Source: Amycolatopsis lurida (GTDB lineage Bacteria > Actinomycetota > Actinomycetes > Mycobacteriales > Pseudonocardiaceae). Taken from it: 64,000 nucleotides of DNA. Made by a program: the position numbers and the translations under genes. Location: the NCBI RefSeq assembly GCF_900105055.1, contig NZ_FNTA01000004.1, forward strand, positions 1,798,001 to 1,862,000. Direction: 5' to 3'. The notes under the pieces are model-generated. The model was not told the DNA's origin and did no database searches. It saw only the letters and a program-made list of their open reading frames with translations. This document shows positions 51,615 through 63,089 of this stretch, piece after piece. Position 1 is the stretch's first letter; the number at the start of each line of letters is the position of its first letter.

Positions 51615-51674
51615 GACTGTGAGCCTACGCTCGCACCCACTGCCACCGCCGGTCAGGCCATGTAAGTTGCTGAC

Positions 51675-52652
51675 ATGTTCGCCGTTTACGCATCCGAACC
51701 CAACGCCGAAAAGCCGCTGGACTCGCTCGTGATCGGCGAGCGACCCGAGCCCGACGTGCCCGAAGGCTGGGTGCGGGTCAACGTCAAGGCCGCCAGCCTC
51801 AACATGCACGACCTGTGGACGTTGCGCGGCGTCGGCATCAAACCCGAGCAGTTCCCGATGATCCTGGGCTGCGACGGGGCGGGGACCCTCGACGACGGCA
51901 CCGAGGTCGTCGTTCATTCGGTGATCAACGCCCCGGGCTGGCAGGGCGACGACACTCTCGACCCGAAGCGCACTCTGCTCACGGAGAAGCACCAAGGCAC
52001 CTTCGCCGAGCAGGTCGTGGTTCCGGCGCGCAACGTCGTGCCGAAGCCGTCGAGCCTGACCTTCGCGGAAGCCGCGACCATGGGCACGGCGTGGCTGACG
52101 GCGTACCGGATGCTGTTCGTGAAGTCCGGGCTGCGACCGGGGCAGACGATGCTCGTGCAGGGCGCCTCCGGCGGCGTCTCGACCGCTCTCGTCCAACTGG
52201 GGCGCGCGGCCGGGTTCCGAGTCTGGGTGACCGGGCGTAGCGAGGAAAAGCGTGCGCTGGCCGAGAGTCTGGGCGCACATCAGACCTTTGAGTCCGGCGC
52301 GCGGCTGCCGGAGCGGGTCGACGCCGTCTTCGAAACCGTCGGGAAGGCGACCTGGTCGCACTCGGTGAAGTCGCTCAAACCGGGCGGGATCATCGTCGTT
52401 TCGGGCTCGACCAGCGGACCGGACGCTCACGCGGAGTTGCAGCGCGTGTTCTTTCTGCAACTGCGTATCGCGGGTTCGACCATGGGGACCAGGGACGAAC
52501 TGAACGATCTCCTCGCCTACCTGGAACTCACGGGGGTCCGTCCGCAGATCGGCGCCGAACTGCCTTTCGCCGAAGCCCGGACAGGGTTTGAGAACATGCT
52601 CCAGGGGGAAACTTCCGGCAAGGTGGTCTTCACTCATTCATCGGAGGGGTAA
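51675..52652 (+). CDS. Zinc-binding-type alcohol dehydrogenase (quinone oxidoreductase-like MDR)
   Basis: 325 residues, medium-chain dehydrogenase fold: SLNMHDLWTLRG, ILGCDGAGTL, the TAWLTAYRMLF hinge and nucleotide-binding VQGASGGVSTALVQLG. The structural-zinc cysteines are absent and the catalytic zinc ligands are incomplete, which fits an NADPH-dependent reductase more than a zinc alcohol dehydrogenase. Monocistronic, ATG start. Substrate unknown. Confidence 0.85.
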   Translation: MFAVYASEPNAEKPLDSLVIGERPEPDVPEGWVRVNVKAASLNMHDLWTLRGVGIKPEQFPMILGCDGAGTLDDGTEVVVHSVINAPGWQGDDTLDPKRTLLTEKHQGTFAEQVVVPARNVVPKPSSLTFAEAATMGTAWLTAYRMLFVKSGLRPGQTMLVQGASGGVSTALVQLGRAAGFRVWVTGRSEEKRALAESLGAHQTFESGARLPERVDAVFETVGKATWSHSVKSLKPGGIIVVSGSTSGPDAHAELQRVFFLQLRIAGSTMGTRDELNDLLAYLELTGVRPQIGAELPFAEARTGFENMLQGETSGKVVFTHSSEG

Positions 52653-52823
52653 GCCCTCCCTCTCGTCGGCACGACGCGCGCACACAGGCGCACGCCCGCG
52701 CGTTCCGCCCAGGTCAAGCAGTCATTTCGCAGTCTTGTCAAGTGTCAAGAACGTTATGACTCAGGGAGCTTTTCACGACCAAAGTTCGACCAAAATCCGA
52801 CCTCTCGCGGTTAGCCTGGAGAG

Positions 52824-53867
52824 ATGACCGCATCGCAGCGGCCCGAACCGGCGGACCCCGGGGGCCGGACCAGCACCGAAGCCGACCCGATCCGCGTCTC
52901 GTTCCGGCGCTACGCCGGTGTTCGCACCAGAGTGCTCGAGGTCGGGCCGCAGCCGATGGAGTCCATCGACCGCGCACCCCGCCGGGTACTCGGCAAGCGG
53001 GCCACCGCGCGCGGACAGGTCAAGCCCACGGCGCCGAGGCTGGTGCTGCTGCACGGCTATTGCGACAGCGCCGACACCTGGCGGCCGGTGCTGGAGCTGC
53101 TCGCGGCCGCCGGCGTTCCGGCGGTCGCGGTCGATCTGCCCGGATTCGGTGACGCTCAGCCACTGCGGCCGGGCCCGATGCTCCCGCAGCTGGACGCGTT
53201 CACCGCGGCCGTGGTCAAGGAGCAGGCCGTACTCGGCACCGTCGTGCTCGCCGGCAACTCGCTCGGCGGCACGATGAGCCTCCGCGCCGCGGAGAACCAG
53301 CGGCTGCCGGTCGCGGGCGTGGTGTCGATCGCCGCGCCCGGTTTCGTGGACAGCTGGCTCATCCGCACCGTGGCCCGGTACCCGCTGCCGCTCCGGATGT
53401 ACTCCACCCTGCCGCTGCCGATCCCCGGTTTTCTCGTGCGCGCCGTCGCCGAGCAGGTCGTCCCCCGGCTGCTGTACGCCGACTCCTCCGCCGCGGACGC
53501 CGACCAGGTCCGCCGGTTCACCTCGCTCTTCCCGGACTACCGGTCCACGACCACCCGGCTCGAACAGGCGAGGCAACTCGTCGAAGAGCTGGCGACCGCG
53601 TACCGGCTCGAGGAGATCCGGGTCCCGCTCCTGGTGGTCGTCTGCGGCAAGGACAAGCTGGTCAGCGCCGCCTCCGGGCGCCAGCTGCACGCGCTGGTCC
53701 CGCACAGCAGGCTGATGGTGCGGGAGGACTGGGGCCACTGCCCGCAGCTGGATGACCCGGTCGAGATCTCCGAGCTGCTGACCTACTTCTCCGCCGGCGC
53801 GTCCAGGCCGTCGAAGATCGCCGCTCGCGTGGCCGCCGAAGTGAGCGAGGACACCGTCGCCGGATAG
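52824..53867 (+). CDS. Alpha/beta hydrolase
   Basis: 347 residues. Core motifs: LLHGYCDSADTW oxyanion region, nucleophile elbow GNSLGGTM, Asp in VVCGKDKLVS and His in DWGHCPQLDDP. The N-terminal 70 residues before the core are an unusual extension with VSFRRYAGVRTRVLEV, perhaps a lid or docking segment. No signal peptide. The 171-bp upstream gap is AT-richer and should hold the promoter. Substrate cannot be inferred. Confidence 0.85.
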   Translation: MTASQRPEPADPGGRTSTEADPIRVSFRRYAGVRTRVLEVGPQPMESIDRAPRRVLGKRATARGQVKPTAPRLVLLHGYCDSADTWRPVLELLAAAGVPAVAVDLPGFGDAQPLRPGPMLPQLDAFTAAVVKEQAVLGTVVLAGNSLGGTMSLRAAENQRLPVAGVVSIAAPGFVDSWLIRTVARYPLPLRMYSTLPLPIPGFLVRAVAEQVVPRLLYADSSAADADQVRRFTSLFPDYRSTTTRLEQARQLVEELATAYRLEEIRVPLLVVVCGKDKLVSAASGRQLHALVPHSRLMVREDWGHCPQLDDPVEISELLTYFSAGASRPSKIAARVAAEVSEDTVAG

Positions 53868-53946
53868 GTGCGATGTCCGGTCTCCCGCTACGGTGCCCTT
53901 CGGACTGTGACCCAGTTCGAAAGTCACAACCTGTTGGGAGACGACG

Positions 53947-55422
53947 ATGTCCGCACCGCGCAGCCTGGGCTCGGGAACCGGGATTTTCCGCCGTAAACCG
54001 ATCGACCAGATCCAAGAACTCAGTGGGGGCGGAGGTCTCCAACGCACGCTCGGCCTGCGGCAGCTGACCGCGATCGGCGTCGGGGGCATCATCGGCGCGG
54101 GGATCTTCTCCCTGGCCGGCGCGGTCGCGAACAAAACGGCCGGACCCGCCGTGCTCATCTCGTTCCTCATCGCGGGTATCGCCAGCGCCGCCGCCGCGTT
54201 CTCCTACGCCGAGTTCGCCGGGCTGATCCCCCGCGCCGGATCGGCCTACACCTACGGCTACACCGTGCTGGGCGAGATCGTCGGCTGGTTCATCGGCTGG
54301 GACCTGCTGCTGGAGTACACCGCGATCGTGGCGGTGGTCGCGATCGGCATCTCCGGCTACTTCAATGAACTGCTGGGCTATCTCAACATCGAGCTCCCGA
54401 CCTGGATGCTGGGCGCTCCGGGCACCGAAACGGGGGATGTCGCGCCGGGGTCCTACAAGATCAACCTGTTCGCCGTGCTGCTGTGCCTGTTGATCGCCTT
54501 CATCCTGAACCAGGGCATGAAGAACGCGGCCCGGTTCGAAACGCTGCTGGTCTACCTGAAGGTCGGCCTGGTCCTGCTGGTCATCGTCGTCGGCGTCTTC
54601 CACATCAACACCGACAACTACTCGAACTTCTTCCCCTTCGGCCTCAGCGGCGCCTTCACCGGCGCGGCGACCGTGTTCTTCGCGGTCTTCGGTTACGACG
54701 CCATGTCCACCGCGGCCGAGGAATCGACCGACTCCCAGAAGCACATGCCGAAGGCGATCCTCTACTCGCTCGCCATCTCGATGGTGCTCTACGTGCTGGC
54801 CTGCCTGGTCTTGACCGGGATGGTCAACTACAAGGACATCGACAGCGAGGCCGCCTTCTCCAGTGCCTTCGCCGGCCTCGGCATGAAGTGGCTCGGCCTG
54901 ATCATCGCCGTCGGCGCGATCATCGGTATCACCACGGTGCTGTTCACCTTCCTCATGGGAGCGAGCCGGGTCGGCTACTCGATGAGCCGCGACGGCCTGC
55001 TGCCCAAGTGGTTCAGCAAGACCCATCCGGTGCGGAAGGTGCCGAGCCGGATGACCTGGGTGCTCGGTATCGCGTCGGCGGTCATCGCCGGGCTGCTGCC
55101 CATCGGCGAGGCCGCGGAACTGACGAACATCGGCATCCTGCTCGCGTTCGTCGTCGTCTGCATCGCGGTGATCGTGCTCCGCTACAAGCAGCCCGACCTG
55201 CCCCGCACGTTCAAGACGCCGGGCATGCCGGTCGTGCCGATCATCGGCGTCGTCTTCTCGATCTGGCTGATCACGTTCCTGAACCCGGAGACCTGGCTGC
55301 GGTTCGCGGCCTGGTTCGTCGTCGGCCTCATCATCTACTTCGCCTACAGCCGCCGTCACTCCGCGATGAACGCGGACAACGGCGACGCGAAGCAGGTCAG
55401 CGGAGACGACTCAAACGCGTAG
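53947..55422 (+). CDS. APC-family amino acid permease (cationic amino acid transporter type)
   Basis: 491 residues with 12 membrane helices. The consensus GVGGIIGAGIFSLAG in helix 1 and the GYDAMSTAAEES segment in helix 6 place it in the CAT/YfnA branch. The first 40 residues are cytoplasmic with RRKPIDQIQELSG, typical of the branch. It probably imports a cationic or neutral amino acid by proton symport. Its 3' end overlaps the convergent nitronate monooxygenase by 26 bp. Confidence 0.88.
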   Translation: MSAPRSLGSGTGIFRRKPIDQIQELSGGGGLQRTLGLRQLTAIGVGGIIGAGIFSLAGAVANKTAGPAVLISFLIAGIASAAAAFSYAEFAGLIPRAGSAYTYGYTVLGEIVGWFIGWDLLLEYTAIVAVVAIGISGYFNELLGYLNIELPTWMLGAPGTETGDVAPGSYKINLFAVLLCLLIAFILNQGMKNAARFETLLVYLKVGLVLLVIVVGVFHINTDNYSNFFPFGLSGAFTGAATVFFAVFGYDAMSTAAEESTDSQKHMPKAILYSLAISMVLYVLACLVLTGMVNYKDIDSEAAFSSAFAGLGMKWLGLIIAVGAIIGITTVLFTFLMGASRVGYSMSRDGLLPKWFSKTHPVRKVPSRMTWVLGIASAVIAGLLPIGEAAELTNIGILLAFVVVCIAVIVLRYKQPDLPRTFKTPGMPVVPIIGVVFSIWLITFLNPETWLRFAAWFVVGLIIYFAYSRRHSAMNADNGDAKQVSGDDSNA

Positions 55423-56446
55423 CGGCTTCGCGGGCTTCGGCCTCGAGGCGTTCGACGATCGACGCCGCCGGGCCGGAGCCCGCGAGTTCATAGGTCTGCC
55501 CCGCGTAGAGGGACATGATCTCGGGGTCGCCCGCCTTGCCCGCCGCCGCACGGATCGGTTTGGTCAGGTTGTTGACCTCCGGATACGCCGACGGCGCCGT
55601 CGCCGTGAAATCCGCGACCACGCGGTTGACCAGCGACCGGGCGGGACGCCCGCTGAACGCCCTGGTGAACGCCGTCGGCCTGCCTCCGTCCGCGAGCGCC
55701 CGCCGGTGCGCGGGCTGCGTCCCCGCCTCGTCCGCCCGCAGGAAAGCGGTGCCCAGCTGTGCCGCGACGGCCCCCGCCGCCAGCACCGCCGCGACATCGG
55801 CGCCGTGCACGAGGCCACCCGTCGCGACGAGCGGCAAAGCCGTCCGCGCCGAGACCAGGCGAAGCAGGCTGAGGACGCCGTACTGCGCACCCCCGCCTTC
55901 GGATCCGGGCTCGTCAGCGAAGATCCCTCGATGCGCTCCGGCCTCGAAACCCTGGACCACGAGAGCGTCCGCGCCGACGGCCACGGCCTGATCGGCTTCC
56001 CCCGGGTCGGTGACGGTGACGGCCACCTTGCTCCCGTTGGCGTGCAAGCGTTCGACGTCCTCGGGCGAAGGTGTGCCGAAGGTGAACGAAACGACCGGCA
56101 CCTTCCGCTCCAGGACGACCTCGAGCTTCGCGGCATAGGCGTCGTCGTCCCAGCGCGGCTCACCGGGCTCGACACCGTGACGTTCGGCCTCGGCGCGCCA
56201 GCGCTCGATGTGCGCGCCGAGATCCGCTCCGGCGGCCCCGCCCGGGACGAAGAGGTTCACGCCGAACGGCTCGCCGGTCAGCTCGGCCGTCTTCACGATC
56301 CGGTCCGAGAGGGCGTCGGCGCTCAGATAGCCCCCGGCCAGGAAACCGAATCCCCCCGCCGCGGTCACCGCGGCCACGAGCTCGGGAGTGGTCGGCCCGC
56401 CCGCCATCGGGGCCGCGATCACGGGGAAACGCAGATCTTCGAACAC
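55397..56446 (-). CDS. Nitronate monooxygenase (class II, 2-nitropropane dioxygenase)
   Basis: 349 residues, TIM barrel FMN enzyme: FPVIAAPMAGGPTTPELVAAV, the KVAVTVTDPGEADQAVAVGADALVVQG segment and LVATGGLVHGADVAAVLAAGA phosphate-binding loop. It oxidises propionate-3-nitronate and other nitronates without H2O2 release. GTG start; no partner gene is evident. Confidence 0.88.
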   Translation of the reverse strand: MFEDLRFPVIAAPMAGGPTTPELVAAVTAAGGFGFLAGGYLSADALSDRIVKTAELTGEPFGVNLFVPGGAAGADLGAHIERWRAEAERHGVEPGEPRWDDDAYAAKLEVVLERKVPVVSFTFGTPSPEDVERLHANGSKVAVTVTDPGEADQAVAVGADALVVQGFEAGAHRGIFADEPGSEGGGAQYGVLSLLRLVSARTALPLVATGGLVHGADVAAVLAAGAVAAQLGTAFLRADEAGTQPAHRRALADGGRPTAFTRAFSGRPARSLVNRVVADFTATAPSAYPEVNNLTKPIRAAAGKAGDPEIMSLYAGQTYELAGSGPAASIVERLEAEAREAATRLSRLR

Positions 56447-56601
56447 GTTTCCGACGATAGCCCCCTTGCGGTGACACGGAATGTGACGTTCGAGTCACTC
56501 CAAGGTTTCACCTTGGTGGTCTAGACCTTTAACGCGGAAAATGCGACGATCGGACAGCCGTGACGCGCGTCACGTTCCTCTCTGTCCCCAGGAGGCACCC
56601 G

Positions 56602-58365
56602 GTGAAGACCTTGAAAGCGCGGCTGGGCCGCGCCTTCGTCGGGGTGGCGCTGCTCGCCGGCGCCACCACCGCAGCCGCCCCCGTCGCCGACGCGGCCACC
56701 CCGCCACTGCAGGCGATCGTCCCGGTCCCGGTCTCGGTGCGAGCGGTCACCGGTTCCGACCACACCCTGACCGCGAACACCAAGATCCACACCCAGGCCG
56801 GTTCGGCACCGGCCAAGGCCGTCGGTGACTATCTCGCCGGAATCCTCCGTGCCTCCACCGGCTTTCCCCTGCCCGTCTCCGACGCACCGTCGGGCACACC
56901 GGCCGACGGAATCTCACTCCTGCTGTCCGGCGCCGACTCTCGCGTCGGCGACCAGGGCTACCAGCTCAACTCGACATCCGCTTCGGTCGTCCTGCGCGCG
57001 ACGACGGCGCAAGGTCTCTTCGGCGGCGTGCAGACGCTGCGGCAGCTGCTGCCGGGCAAGATCGAAAGCTCCACGGTCCAGCAAGGCCCCTGGACCATCC
57101 CGGGTGCCGACATCCTGGACTACCCGCGATTCGGCTACCGCGGCGCGATGCTCGACGTCGCCCGGCACTTCCATCCGGTCGCCACGGTCAAGCGGTACAT
57201 CGACCAGCTGGCGCAGTACAAGATCAACAATCTGCACCTGCACCTCGCCGACGACCAGGGCTGGCGCATCCAGATCGACAGCTGGCCGCGACTGACCACC
57301 TACGGCGGCAGCACCCAGGTCGGCGGTGGCGCCGGCGGCTACTACACCAAGGCCCAGTACACGGAGATCGTGAACTACGCGGCCTCGCGGTTCATCACGG
57401 TCATCCCGGAGATCGACATGCCCGGGCACACCAATGCCGCCCTGGCCTCCTATGCCGAGCTGAACTGCGACAACACCGCTCCCCCGCTGCGCACCGACAC
57501 CGCCGTCGGCTACAGCTCGCTCTGCATCTCGAAGGAGATCACCTACACCTTCGTCAACGACGTCATCCGCGAGGTCGCCGCGCTGACGCCCGGGCCGTAC
57601 TTCCACCTTGGCGGTGACGAGGCCCAGGCCACCAGCGACGCGGACTACCGCACGTTCATGAACCGGGTGCTGCCGATGGTGGCCGCCGCCGGCAAGCAGG
57701 TCGTCGGCTGGCACGAGATCGGCAAGGCCACCTTGCCCGCCACTGCCACCCCGCAGTTCTGGGGCACGACCACGTCCAGCACAGAGGTCTCGAACGCCGT
57801 CGCCCGCGGCAGCAAGGTGATCCTGTCGCCGGCGAACAAGGCCTACCTGGACATGAAGTACAACTCCAGTACCCCGATCGGGCTCTCGTGGGCCGGCTAC
57901 ATCGAGGTCCAGGACGCCTACAATTGGAACCCGGGCGCCTACCTGTCCGGCGTGCCCGAAACCGCCGTCCGCGGCGTCGAATCGCCGCTGTGGACGGAAA
58001 CCGTGGTCACCCCGGCGAACATCGACTACCTCGCCTTCCCCCGGCTCCCCGCGCACGCCGAGCTCGGCTGGTCGCCGTGGTCGACCCACGATTGGAACAC
58101 CTTCCGAGTGCGCCTCGGCGCTCAAGCCCCGCGGTGGCAGGCACAGGGCCTCGGCTACTACAAGTCGAGTCAGGTGCCCTGGGAAACCGGATCCGGAAAC
58201 CCGGGTACCTGCTCGCTCCCCGCCTGGGACCGCGCTTCGGTCTACACCGGCGGAGCGACCGTCTCCCACAACGGGCGCAAGTGGACGGCGCAGTGGTGGA
58301 CGCAAGGCGAGGAACCCGGCGCAGGCGGCCAATGGGGTGTCTGGCGCGACAACGGCACCTGCTGA
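56602..58365 (+). CDS. Secreted beta-N-acetylhexosaminidase (GH20) with chitin-binding domain
   Basis: 587 residues. A signal peptide (1-32) leads into a GH20b N-domain and the GH20 barrel, where Asp339-Glu340 in HLGGDEAQ are the catalytic pair. A C-terminal CBM5/12 chitin-binding module (about 540-587, with the W-T-A-Q-W-W-T-Q-G-E-E-P pattern) is flanked by two cysteines. It trims GlcNAc from chitin oligomers. The GTG at 56602 is used because AGGAGG is six bases upstream; an earlier GTG at 56560 would spoil the signal peptide. Confidence 0.92.
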   Translation: MKTLKARLGRAFVGVALLAGATTAAAPVADAATPPLQAIVPVPVSVRAVTGSDHTLTANTKIHTQAGSAPAKAVGDYLAGILRASTGFPLPVSDAPSGTPADGISLLLSGADSRVGDQGYQLNSTSASVVLRATTAQGLFGGVQTLRQLLPGKIESSTVQQGPWTIPGADILDYPRFGYRGAMLDVARHFHPVATVKRYIDQLAQYKINNLHLHLADDQGWRIQIDSWPRLTTYGGSTQVGGGAGGYYTKAQYTEIVNYAASRFITVIPEIDMPGHTNAALASYAELNCDNTAPPLRTDTAVGYSSLCISKEITYTFVNDVIREVAALTPGPYFHLGGDEAQATSDADYRTFMNRVLPMVAAAGKQVVGWHEIGKATLPATATPQFWGTTTSSTEVSNAVARGSKVILSPANKAYLDMKYNSSTPIGLSWAGYIEVQDAYNWNPGAYLSGVPETAVRGVESPLWTETVVTPANIDYLAFPRLPAHAELGWSPWSTHDWNTFRVRLGAQAPRWQAQGLGYYKSSQVPWETGSGNPGTCSLPAWDRASVYTGGATVSHNGRKWTAQWWTQGEEPGAGGQWGVWRDNGTC

Positions 58366-58421
58366 CCCTTCCGGCGGCCCGCTCGGCCCTCGTCCCGGGC
58401 CGGGCGGGCTACGGTGGTCCC

Positions 58422-58868
58422 ATGGCCGCAGACCTCGAACTCGTCCGCACACTTTCCTTACGCGAAAACGGACTCGCGACCGTCTCGACGGTCCGCGCGG
58501 ACGGCACCGTCCACTCCTCGGTGGTCAACGCCGGCGTCTTCGAAGACCCGGTCACCAAGGCGCCGGGAGTCGCCTTCGTGGCGATGGGCGGAGTGAAGAA
58601 ACTCGACCTGTTCCGCCGGGCGGGCCACGCCACGGTCACCTTCCGGCGCGGGTGGGAATGGGCGGCGGTCCAGGGAAGCACGCACCTGATCGGACCGGAC
58701 GACCCGGACCCGGACTTCGACGCGGACGGCCTTCCCCGGTTGCTGCGCGAGGTCTTCATCGCGGCGACGGGAACCCACGACGACTGGGACGAGTACGACC
58801 GCGTGATGGCCGCCGAACGCCGGGTCGCCGTCTTCGTCACGGCGAACCGCGTCAGCGGGAATCGCTGA
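58422..58868 (+). CDS. PPOX-class flavin/F420-binding protein
   Basis: 148 residues with the split-barrel fold of pyridoxamine-phosphate oxidase-like proteins: GLATVSTVRADGTVHSSVVN and KLDLFRRAGHATVTFRRGWEW. It resembles the TIGR03618-type F420-dependent group. It may reduce a small quinone-like or mycotoxin-like substrate. Followed at once by a strong hairpin that also serves lepA. Confidence 0.8.
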   Translation: MAADLELVRTLSLRENGLATVSTVRADGTVHSSVVNAGVFEDPVTKAPGVAFVAMGGVKKLDLFRRAGHATVTFRRGWEWAAVQGSTHLIGPDDPDPDFDADGLPRLLREVFIAATGTHDDWDEYDRVMAAERRVAVFVTANRVSGNR

Positions 58869-58873
58869 CGCGA

Positions 58874-58907
58874 AAAGGCCGCCCGGATCGTGATCCGGGC
58901 GGCCTTT
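58874..58907. terminator. Bidirectional terminator between PPOX gene and lepA
   Basis: Perfect 16-bp arms AAAGGCCGCCCGGATC (58874-58889) and GATCCGGGCGGCCTTT (58892-58907) with a two-base loop. A- and T-runs at the outer ends make it a good intrinsic terminator on either strand. It separates convergent genes. Confidence 0.85.
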
Positions 58908-58915
58908 GCCTGCCG

Positions 58916-60757
<1,842 letters not shown>

Positions 60758-60870
60758 CGGGTTTCCTCGCGAAGGTCGGGGTGTGCCACCTCTATGGTCC
60801 CATGCCGCTCCGGGTGCGAGTGGGGGTCATCCCCGATGCGGCCCGTGATGAGCTGTGGTGCCCTCGAAGC

Positions 60871-61458
60871 ATGAGTACTTCACTCTCCCAGATACTCGAC
60901 CGAACGTTCGGCCATCCTCGGGGACTGCTCGGCCGGTTCGGCGGCCGGGCGATGGCGCACGGCAACGCCGCCACCGAACTTCGCGTCGTCGAGCTGGCGT
61001 CGATCGATTCCGGCGAAACCGCCCTGGTCGTGGGTCCTGGCCCGGGCATCGGTCTCCAGGCGACGGCCGATCGCGCGGGCCGCGCGATCGGCGTCGACCC
61101 CTCCCCGGAGATGCTCGCCCGCTCGCGCCGCCGCTGCGGCGACGAGGTGGAGCTGCGGCACGGCACCGCGGACTCCACCGGCCAGCCGGACGAGAGCGTC
61201 GACGTGGTCCTGAGCGTCAACAACGTGCAGTTGTGGGAGGACCGGGCGGCCGGGTTCGCCGAATTGTTCCGCGTGTTGCGGCCCGGCGGGCGGCTGCTGC
61301 TGTCGTCGCACGAGAAGTGGCTGCCGGTGACCCGGCACGAGCTGGCCGACGAGGTGGCCGCCGCCGGCTTCACCGATCTGCAGACCTGGACCTGGGACCC
61401 GCCGGGTTTCGGCGCCTCGCTCGCCGCTCAGCTGCGCGCGATCAAGCCTTCGGCCTAG
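60871..61458 (+). CDS. Class I SAM-dependent methyltransferase
   Basis: 195 residues. SAM-binding motif VVGPGPGIGLQATADRAG, followed by IGVDPSPEMLARSRRR, an aspartate-rich motif II near DVVLSVNNVQLW and LFRVLRPGGRLLLSSH. The small size and lack of a cap domain leave the substrate open. ATG at 60871 is preferred; 30 residues upstream have no ribosome site. Converges on a VOC gene with a four-base overlap. Confidence 0.86.
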   Translation: MSTSLSQILDRTFGHPRGLLGRFGGRAMAHGNAATELRVVELASIDSGETALVVGPGPGIGLQATADRAGRAIGVDPSPEMLARSRRRCGDEVELRHGTADSTGQPDESVDVVLSVNNVQLWEDRAAGFAELFRVLRPGGRLLLSSHEKWLPVTRHELADEVAAAGFTDLQTWTWDPPGFGASLAAQLRAIKPSA

Positions 61459-61829
61459 CGCGGATCAGTGCGCAACGGGTGCTCACGCGGCACCTCGACC
61501 AGCACGATCCTGGTGCCGTCCGGGTCGGCGATCCACGCTTCGTCCAGACCCCAAGGTTCACGTCGTGCCCCACGGACGGGCTCCAGCCCTTTCTCCTCGA
61601 GCTCCCGGAGCGCGGCGGGCAGATCCCGGACCTGGAGCCACAAGGCGACGTCCGGGGTCGGGCCGGTCTTCCCGGTACCGACGATCTCGATCGACCCGTT
61701 CCCGGCGAAGAACACCGTCCCGCCGGGGAACTCCTTGTCGATGGCCAGGCCCAGGGTGTCCCGATAGAACGCCGTCGACACGTCGAGGTCCTTCGGGTGG
61801 ATCAGCACCCTGCTGCTCAGCACGTCCAT
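61455..61829 (-). CDS. VOC-family (glyoxalase-like) protein
   Basis: 124 residues. VLIHPKDLDVSTAFYRDTLGL and the closing DEAWIADPDGTRIVLVEVP match the VOC fold with His at the first and Glu at the last metal position. No partner gene indicates the substrate. Follows the EamA gene by 23 bp on the same strand and may be co-transcribed. Confidence 0.82.
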   Translation of the reverse strand: MDVLSSRVLIHPKDLDVSTAFYRDTLGLAIDKEFPGGTVFFAGNGSIEIVGTGKTGPTPDVALWLQVRDLPAALRELEEKGLEPVRGARREPWGLDEAWIADPDGTRIVLVEVPREHPLRTDPR

Positions 61830-61852
61830 GGCTCAATCCCTACCGGATGGGT

Positions 61853-62731
61853 TCAGGCCATCGCAATCGCGGTGATCCCCGCCAGCACCACCAGCGAGCC
61901 GGCCAGTCTGCGCACGGCGTTCGCCTCCCCCAGGACCAGCCAGGCGGCGAGGCCACCCAAGACGATGCTCAGCTCCCTCGCGGGTGCGACGAGGCTCACC
62001 GGAGCGATCTGGAGGGCGTAGAGCACCAGCAAGTAGGCGACCGGAGAGAGCGCGCCCACGACGAGGACCTCACGTTTGTGTTCACGCCAGAGCCACGACA
62101 CTTCATCGCGGTCCTTCAGCGCATACGGAGTCATGAGGAGGCTCTGCACGATCGCGCCGGTTCCGAAGTAGACGATCGGCGGGACCCCGAGGTCCGTGAC
62201 CGAATGCGCGTCCCACAGTGTGTAGGCGGCGATCGTGAGACCGGTCAGCAGTCCGTAGACCAGGCCTTTGCGGCGAGCGACCCGATCGGCGGCGTCGGCG
62301 TGCGCCGGTGCCCGCCCGGTGCCGATCACCAGCACCCCGGCGACCACGAGGAACGCGCCCAGCAGACCGAGCACTCCTGGCCGCTCGCCGAGCAGGACGA
62401 CGGCCGCCAGCACCGAGATCAGCGGCCCCGTACCGCGGGCGACGGGATAGACGACGGAAAGATCCCCCACGGCGTATCCCCGCTGGAGGACGACCCCGTA
62501 AGTGACGTGGAACACCGCGGTGACCACCGCGGCGAACAACCAGGTCCACTGTGGACGTTGCGGCTCCACGGCCAGCGAAACGGCCATGACGGGGACGAGC
62601 AGGATCGCGGAGAGGCTGTAGTACGCCCAGACGAAACGTGCTCCGCCACGACGGATCCGCTTGGCCGCGAGGTTCCAGCCCGCGTGGATGACGGCGGCGA
62701 TGACGACGAAGGACAGGGCAGTGGCGTTCAC
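61853..62731 (-). CDS. EamA/DMT-superfamily transporter
   Basis: 292 residues with ten membrane helices in two EamA repeats (LSVVYPVARGTGPLISVLAAVVLLGERP and APVSLVAPARELSIVLGGLAAWLVLGEA). Such proteins export amino acids, nucleosides or drugs. The GTG at 62731 with GAAAGG upstream is preferred over an ATG at 62758, since that frame crosses a perfect palindrome (62746-62767) that is probably regulatory. Confidence 0.85.
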   Translation of the reverse strand: MNATALSFVVIAAVIHAGWNLAAKRIRRGGARFVWAYYSLSAILLVPVMAVSLAVEPQRPQWTWLFAAVVTAVFHVTYGVVLQRGYAVGDLSVVYPVARGTGPLISVLAAVVLLGERPGVLGLLGAFLVVAGVLVIGTGRAPAHADAADRVARRKGLVYGLLTGLTIAAYTLWDAHSVTDLGVPPIVYFGTGAIVQSLLMTPYALKDRDEVSWLWREHKREVLVVGALSPVAYLLVLYALQIAPVSLVAPARELSIVLGGLAAWLVLGEANAVRRLAGSLVVLAGITAIAMA

Positions 62732-63089
62732 GGCGGACCTTTCACGTTTTCCGCGCACGCGGAAAACACCGGTCCTCCAGGCTTTTGTCCCGTCAGATGA
62801 ACGGCGGCGCTTCCGGCCCCGCCGATGGTGCCGCTCGGACCTGTCCCGTCTGCCCTGATTGTGTGTTTCGCTGAGCGGGCAGGCGGCGGAACCCTAGGCA
62901 CTACGCTCCGCACCGTACCTCAAGCACCCGTCCCCAGGTGGCCGCGAGCCATCCCTGGACGGCTGTTAAGCTTGCCTTTCACCGTCGTGTGGCATTCCGT
63001 CATGGAGGAAACCCGCGCGCTCTCACGAGCAGCAGGGCCGGTCACAGCGCGGCGGTGAAACCACCGAGAGATTCAAGAGGAGCGCCCCC
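62732..63089. other. Intergenic region, EamA gene to rpsT
   Basis: 358 bp of divergent upstream sequence. It holds a perfect 22-base palindrome (62746-62767) next to the EamA start and must contain the rpsT promoter and leader. AAGAGGAG lies 11 bp before the rpsT start. No tRNA or other RNA gene is seen. Confidence 0.5.
62746..62767. promoter_or_regulatory. Perfect palindrome before the EamA gene
   Basis: Ten-base arms GTTTTCCGCG and CGCGGAAAAC flank CA. It ends 15 bp before the EamA start codon, which suits an operator for a dimeric repressor or an RNA hairpin in the leader. No regulator gene is adjacent. Confidence 0.5.
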
